A DNA stretch of 9,957 bases from Pseudomonadota bacterium (lineage in GTDB: Bacteria; Pseudomonadota; Gammaproteobacteria; SZUA-229). Of this stretch, positions 6,478-9,957 are shown piece by piece (position 1 is the first letter of the stretch; each line of letters begins with the position of its first letter). The notes below the pieces were generated by a model. It worked only from the letters and a program-made list of their open reading frames with translations. It had not been told where the DNA came from and made no database searches. The DNA lies in contig JADFWE010000310.1 of NCBI GenBank assembly GCA_015222915.1, positions 1-9,957 on the forward strand, read 5' to 3'. The position numbers were made by a program, and so were the translations under genes.

Positions 6478-6918
6478 TTATTTGGCCTCGATAGTAGCGA
6501 TCGACAACTTACTGAGGCCAAGTTGTGAAGCGGCATCCATCGCCCTGACCACGGCCTGGTGCGGGGTATTGGCATCGGCTCTCAATACCAGCGCGATATC
6601 ATTGTAATCGAGCTTGTTCAAACTGCTGTTCTGCTCGATGGTCTTGCGCAGGGCCTGCTTCAGGGTGTCCAGCTGCTGATTGACGATCTGACGATCATTG
6701 AGAAAATAGTTGCCGCGGGCATCGATCGACAGGACCAGAGGATTGCTCTGCTGCTGGCTGAGCTCAGCAGAAGACTCGGGCAGCGAGACCTTCAGTTTGG
6801 CATGACGATCGAATGTCGTCGTCACCATAAAAAAGATCAGCAACAGGAAAACGATATCGATCAGCGGCGTCAGATTAACGTCGACAGTCTCTTCTTTATG
6901 ACCGGGGCGAAGATTCAT
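6478..6918 (-). CDS. exbD: ExbD/TolR-family proton-motor subunit
   Basis: ExbD/TolR proteins pair with ExbB/TolQ to turn proton flow into motion that energises a periplasmic partner. The 146-residue protein has the expected single N-terminal membrane segment, PLIDIVFLLLIFFMV (18-32), carrying the essential membrane aspartate (D21). It follows a short cytoplasmic tail (MNLRPGHKEE) and precedes a periplasmic domain with the family pattern LVLSIDARGNYFLN (61-74) and VVRAMDAA (123-130). Its ATG shares one base with the exbB stop (TAATG), so the two are translationally coupled and probably made in a fixed ratio. No tonB or tolA lies next to it, so the driven partner is unknown. In other gammaproteobacteria too an exbBD pair sits between comEC and msbA/lpxK; whether it serves envelope lipid transport is inference. 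Confidence 0.93.
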   Translation of the reverse strand: MNLRPGHKEETVDVNLTPLIDIVFLLLIFFMVTTTFDRHAKLKVSLPESSAELSQQQSNPLVLSIDARGNYFLNDRQIVNQQLDTLKQALRKTIEQNSSLNKLDYNDIALVLRADANTPHQAVVRAMDAASQLGLSKLSIATIEAK

Positions 6919-7604
6919 TATCTTTTAGCTTTTTTCGATTTATTTTTCTTCGGTTCTGGCGCCATATCCTGAGCACAATCATCCTCATCAGGATGCTGCT
7001 TGCGATTATTATGCAGAACATCGACCATCTTGATCGCTTCGCGCTCCATGACGACCACTATACCGTCGACCTTACGGCGAAAATAGCGGTAGAAAACCAG
7101 GCTGATAATAGCGACGGTAAGACCGGCAGCGGTGGTGATCATCGCCTGTGAGATACCACCGGCAAGTGCGCCGGGGTCGCCGACGCCGTGTTGGGTGATG
7201 GCGGCAAAAACGCTGATCATACCGATGACGGTGCCGAGCAGGCCCAGCAGCGGTGAGATAGAAGCGATGGTGCCCAGCGTGTTGAGAAAACGTTCGAGAT
7301 CATGCACCACTTCACGCCCGCGCTCTTCGATGCATTCCTTGATGCGTTCACGACTCTCACAGCGGTTCAACAGACCGGTACTGATGATCTTTCCGAGGGC
7401 TGACTCTTTGCTCAGAGCCTCGATGTCTGCACGCTTGAGATTTTCCTGTTTGACCGAGTTCCATACCGTTGCCACCAGATGTTTAGGCAGCACTTTTTCC
7501 CGGCGTAAACTCCAGAAACGCTCGGCGATGATAGAGATTGAGATGATAGAACAAAGAATGATGGGCAGCATCAACCAGCCGCCGGATTTTACTAATTCAA
7601 ACAC
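6918..7604 (-). CDS. exbB: ExbB/TolQ/MotA-family proton channel
   Basis: This is the channel-forming partner of ExbD: a pentamer in the inner membrane that surrounds ExbD helices. The 228-residue protein has three membrane segments, about 9-28 (WLMLPIILCSIISISIIAE), 113-135 (with SPLLGLLGTVIGMI, the family signature) and 152-174 (MITTAAGLTVAI). Between the first and second is the usual cytoplasmic loop. The start chosen is GTG 7604, which gives MFELVKSGGWLMLPI as in relatives and has AAGG 6 bases upstream. Another in-frame GTG at 7637 would add 11 residues and lacks such a site. The C-terminus (201-228) is an unusual charged tail, acidic first (DEDD) then lysine-rich (KKNKSKKAKR). It heads the lipid A operon behind its own promoter. 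Confidence 0.94.
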   Translation of the reverse strand: MFELVKSGGWLMLPIILCSIISISIIAERFWSLRREKVLPKHLVATVWNSVKQENLKRADIEALSKESALGKIISTGLLNRCESRERIKECIEERGREVVHDLERFLNTLGTIASISPLLGLLGTVIGMISVFAAITQHGVGDPGALAGGISQAMITTAAGLTVAIISLVFYRYFRRKVDGIVVVMEREAIKMVDVLHNNRKQHPDEDDCAQDMAPEPKKNKSKKAKR

Positions 7605-7610
7605 ATGACA

Positions 7611-7614
7611 CCTT
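7611..7614 (-). promoter_or_regulatory. Ribosome-binding site fixing the GTG start of exbB
   Basis: AAGG (7614-7611, minus strand; context GAAGGTG) lies 6 bases before the GTG at 7604. It favours this start over the in-frame GTG at 7637 and over the out-of-frame ATG at 7606, whose frame stops after three more codons. Confidence 0.6.
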
Positions 7615-7629
7615 CGAAAAAGATCTGCC

Positions 7630-7655
7630 TGTAACACTAAAGTTACATGTTAGTG
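7630..7655. promoter_or_regulatory. Two overlapping inverted repeats in the exbB leader
   Basis: TGTAAC-ACTAAA-GTTACA (7630-7647) is an 18-bp inverted repeat with 6-bp arms. CACTAA (7635-7640) and TTAGTG (7650-7655) form a second one with a 9-nt loop. They overlap, so in RNA the hairpins exclude each other. They lie 26-51 bases upstream of the exbB GTG and just downstream of the predicted transcription start, fitting an operator or leader structure. Confidence 0.45.
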
Positions 7656-7666
7656 CAGCTGTTATT

Positions 7667-7695
7667 ATTATAATTATCCGTGGCCTTTATCTTAA
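7667..7695 (-). promoter_or_regulatory. Sigma70-type promoter of the exbB-exbD-msbA-lpxK-ycaR operon
   Basis: On the minus strand TTAAGA (7695-7690) and a perfect TATAAT (7672-7667) are separated by 17 bp. The -35 matches TTGACA at 4 of 6 positions. Transcription would begin near 7660, leaving a leader of about 56 nt that contains the overlapping inverted repeats and the exbB ribosome-binding site. The surrounding 7605-7724 gap has no other gene. Confidence 0.6.
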
Positions 7696-7724
7696 CTTGA
7701 TTTGGCCAAAAAGTGCAGATTTCA

Positions 7725-9957
7725 TCAAAAATCACGGTGGTTCCAGTATTTCCCCGCCTGTTGCCGGTAGGCGCTTACCTCTACCCCGGCACGACCGCCT
7801 TCGTGCGCCAAAAAACGAAATGAAATAGCGCCCTTTTCTGCTGTATTCAACATTGGTATGTCCGCCACGCCATATCGATTGACCACTTTTGCTGATGGCA
7901 GTTTATAACGATTTTTATAGCCCGCCGAGATGATGGCCAGCTGAGGGTTCACCGCCCTGATAAAAGCCGATGTTGAAGAGGTGTTGCTACCATGATGGGC
8001 GACGATCAGCACATCCGATACCAGTTTATCTGCACCCAGTAGCAATAAGTCTTTTTCGATTTTCTTTTCGATATCACCGGTAAAGAGCACCGAACCCGCT
8101 GTCGACGATACGCGTAAAACACAGGAATAATTATTTCGTTTTTTACCTCTACTGCCGCCATCGCCGGAAGCACTGGCATCTGCTGGCGATAGAAACACAA
8201 ACGACACGCCATCCCAGCGCCATTCCAGACCTGCGACACAGGGTTGTTTCTGCATTACAGATACCGGGCTCAGCTGTAGTTTGTCTATATCCTGACCGAT
8301 CAGCGAGATTCCGGGATAGCTATCGAGTAACACCTGTGCGCCCCCGATATGGTCAGCATCACCGTGGCTGATGATCAGGCGATCGATGTTCTGCATATTC
8401 CTCGAGCGCAGATACGGGATGATTACCCCGCTACCTGCATTCAGTTTATCGCTGAACGCCGCCCCGGCATCAAAAACCAGCACATGGTTCCTGGTCTGTA
8501 CGACGGCGGCTGATCCCTGCCCGACATCGAGGATAACAACACGATAACCGGCCGTTGCCAGCTCCGCAGTTGACTGACCCGATATCAGTAACGGCAGAAG
8601 TAACAGACATGCTGATAAACGCAGCAACCATAAAGGGGGCTCTCCAGCGCTGTCCGTGCTGTTCTCGCTACCCTCTACAGAGCTATCAGCAGATCGGTAA
8701 AAAGGCGTATACCTGTTCGCATGAAACAGAGATCTTATTTCGGACACAGTCACAAAAATACGGGCCGACAGATCTTTTGAAAAGTAGAGTACCAGCATCG
8801 CTGTACTTGCCAGCAGACAATCCAGCAAAGAGACATCACCTTTTACCCAGAAAGCAAAAGGCAGATGTGACAGGTATTGCAGGAACGGCCAGATCAGATC
8901 CAGCAGCCAGGCGGCAAGCGCGAACATGATGTCGGCGATACCCTGATAGATAAAGCTGAAGACAATCGCAAATAAAATCAGCGGCACTACGAGAAAACTG
9001 ACATACGGAATCAGTATCAGATTTGCCAATGGTGAGACCAGTGATGCCTGTTGAAACATATACAGAGATAGCGGCAGTAAAAACACACTGAGAATCAGCT
9101 GCAGGCGGATCCATTGCCATAAGATCAGTAGTGCTTTTTTCCACCACGGAATATCGATAAGATCTTCAGCGTGCCTGACACATATGAAGATCACCGCCAC
9201 GGCAGAGAAGGAGAACCAGAAACCAGCGGAGAGCACCGCAACAGGATCAAATAACAGGACCAGTATCAAAGCAAAACCCATTGAGTCGAGCGGACGGATA
9301 TTACGCCGCAGCAGGACCGTTACGGCCAACGCCGATAACATGATGATGGCGCGTTGCGTAGGAATAGATAGACCAGCCAGCAGCGCGTAGAGTACTGCTG
9401 CCAGTAGACCGGCAACCAGTGCTATATGCTGGGCAGGTACATAAACCATCACTTTCGCGGGTAATACACGACGCACGACCACGTAGGCAAACAGTGAAGC
9501 CAGACCGATATGAAGACCCGAGATCGCCATCAGATGACTGGTACCGGTCTGTGCCAGTACCTGCCATTGCTTCGTTGATATCGATGACTTATCACCGATG
9601 GCGAGCGCTTTTACCAGTGCATACACCCCGTGATCAGACGGTAGCTCCAGTGATGATCCGGTCCGGGTATCGGTCTCTGGCCGATAATCAGCCAAGCTGT
9701 CAATTTTCTGTCCGACAGACTGCCGGTAAGCATCGACAGACCAGGCGGAAGCAGGCAATAGTTTCCGGTTAACCGTCGATTTGCGTACATAACCGGTGGC
9801 ATGTATACCCTGCTGGAAAAGCCAGGCCTCATAATCAAAGCCACCGGGATTCATGAAACCGTGAGGCGGTTTCAGGCGGACTTCTAACTGCCACGTCTCA
9901 CCTGCATTTACCGTTTCACCGTAATACCAGCTCAGGCGCACTTTCTGTGGAAAATTA
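7725..9957 (-). CDS. comEC: ComEC/Rec2 DNA-uptake channel, N-terminus outside the window
   Basis: ComEC is the inner-membrane channel that brings single-stranded DNA into the cytoplasm during natural transformation. About 743 residues are visible. Residue numbers here count from the GTG codon at 9941; the frame stays open to the window edge (NFPQK precedes), so this is not the true start. The order is: an OB-fold (about 1-60, with NPGGFDYEAWLFQQGIHATGYV at 31-52), the competence membrane domain with TSHLMAISGLHIGLAS (134-149) and many helices to about 400, a variable serine-rich linker (418-436), and a metallo-beta-lactamase-like domain (466-710). The latter has LDVGQG (471-476), DAG (491-493), HGDADHIGG (526-534), FTGD (620-623) and AHHGS (648-652). 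The HP motif common in some ComEC proteins reads KLP here (680-682). The gene ends in TGA 120 bp before exbB. It could be functional; no other competence gene is visible. Confidence 0.95.
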   Translation of the reverse strand, partial: NFPQKVRLSWYYGETVNAGETWQLEVRLKPPHGFMNPGGFDYEAWLFQQGIHATGYVRKSTVNRKLLPASAWSVDAYRQSVGQKIDSLADYRPETDTRTGSSLELPSDHGVYALVKALAIGDKSSISTKQWQVLAQTGTSHLMAISGLHIGLASLFAYVVVRRVLPAKVMVYVPAQHIALVAGLLAAVLYALLAGLSIPTQRAIIMLSALAVTVLLRRNIRPLDSMGFALILVLLFDPVAVLSAGFWFSFSAVAVIFICVRHAEDLIDIPWWKKALLILWQWIRLQLILSVFLLPLSLYMFQQASLVSPLANLILIPYVSFLVVPLILFAIVFSFIYQGIADIMFALAAWLLDLIWPFLQYLSHLPFAFWVKGDVSLLDCLLASTAMLVLYFSKDLSARIFVTVSEIRSLFHANRYTPFYRSADSSVEGSENSTDSAGEPPLWLLRLSACLLLLPLLISGQSTAELATAGYRVVILDVGQGSAAVVQTRNHVLVFDAGAAFSDKLNAGSGVIIPYLRSRNMQNIDRLIISHGDADHIGGAQVLLDSYPGISLIGQDIDKLQLSPVSVMQKQPCVAGLEWRWDGVSFVFLSPADASASGDGGSRGKKRNNYSCVLRVSSTAGSVLFTGDIEKKIEKDLLLLGADKLVSDVLIVAHHGSNTSSTSAFIRAVNPQLAIISAGYKNRYKLPSAKVVNRYGVADIPMLNTAEKGAISFRFLAHEGGRAGVEVSAYRQQAGKYWNHRDF

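Noticed and set aside
6471..6575. 35-residue N-terminal extension of MsbA
   Set aside because: It overlaps the conserved exbD coding sequence in another frame, has no resemblance to MsbA N-termini, and the ATG at 6470 gives the family length.
7681..7708. TGGCC/GGCCA inverted repeat between comEC and exbB as a terminator
   Set aside because: The arms are only 5 bp with an 18-bp loop and no U-tract, and the sequence overlaps the proposed -35 region.
9939..9941. GTG at 9941 as the start of comEC
   Set aside because: The frame remains open to the window edge and the protein begins inside the OB-fold; the N-terminal membrane helices must lie outside the window.

Overview
The window is an ordinary-looking stretch of gammaproteobacterial chromosome of moderate GC content. 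Every gene that can be supported lies on the minus strand, so the map reads right to left. The gene order comEC - exbB - exbD - msbA - lpxK - ycaR (Trm112-like) - kdsB is the lipid A / Kdo neighbourhood known, with or without msbA, from many gammaproteobacteria such as Pseudomonas and Escherichia. It is followed by rlmKL. No tRNA, rRNA, CRISPR array, insertion sequence, phage gene or plasmid gene was seen. The species cannot be named from the sequence.

Right end (7725-9957): most of a ComEC/Rec2 DNA-uptake channel whose N-terminus lies outside the window. A 120-bp intergenic region follows (7605-7724), with a good sigma70-type promoter and overlapping inverted repeats in the leader of the next operon.

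Middle (3490-7604): a tightly packed operon. ExbB and ExbD overlap by one base. MsbA starts 7 bp after exbD. LpxK and a 57-residue Trm112-like zinc-ribbon protein follow with gaps of 25 and 16 bp. LpxK completes the 4'-phosphorylation of lipid A and MsbA flips the product across the inner membrane. ExbB/ExbD form a proton-driven motor whose partner here is unknown.

Left part (1-3489): a 181-bp spacer with an operator-like 22-bp palindrome separates the operon from a kdsB homologue. This protein keeps the family's length and fold pattern (248 residues) but has lost most of the CTP-binding signature and the distal metal-binding aspartate. It is the strongest anomaly in the window: either a pseudoenzyme or a cytidylyltransferase relative with changed chemistry. 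After it come a probable terminator in a repeat-rich 148-bp gap, then the bifunctional 23S rRNA methyltransferase RlmKL, which starts at TTG. A short intergenic region with a 9-bp-periodic GCG-rich element ends the window.

No complete novel multi-gene system is visible. The items worth a second look are the divergent KdsB and its detached, Shine-Dalgarno-less start, the palindromes before kdsB and exbB, and the ExbB/ExbD motor inside a lipid A export operon.
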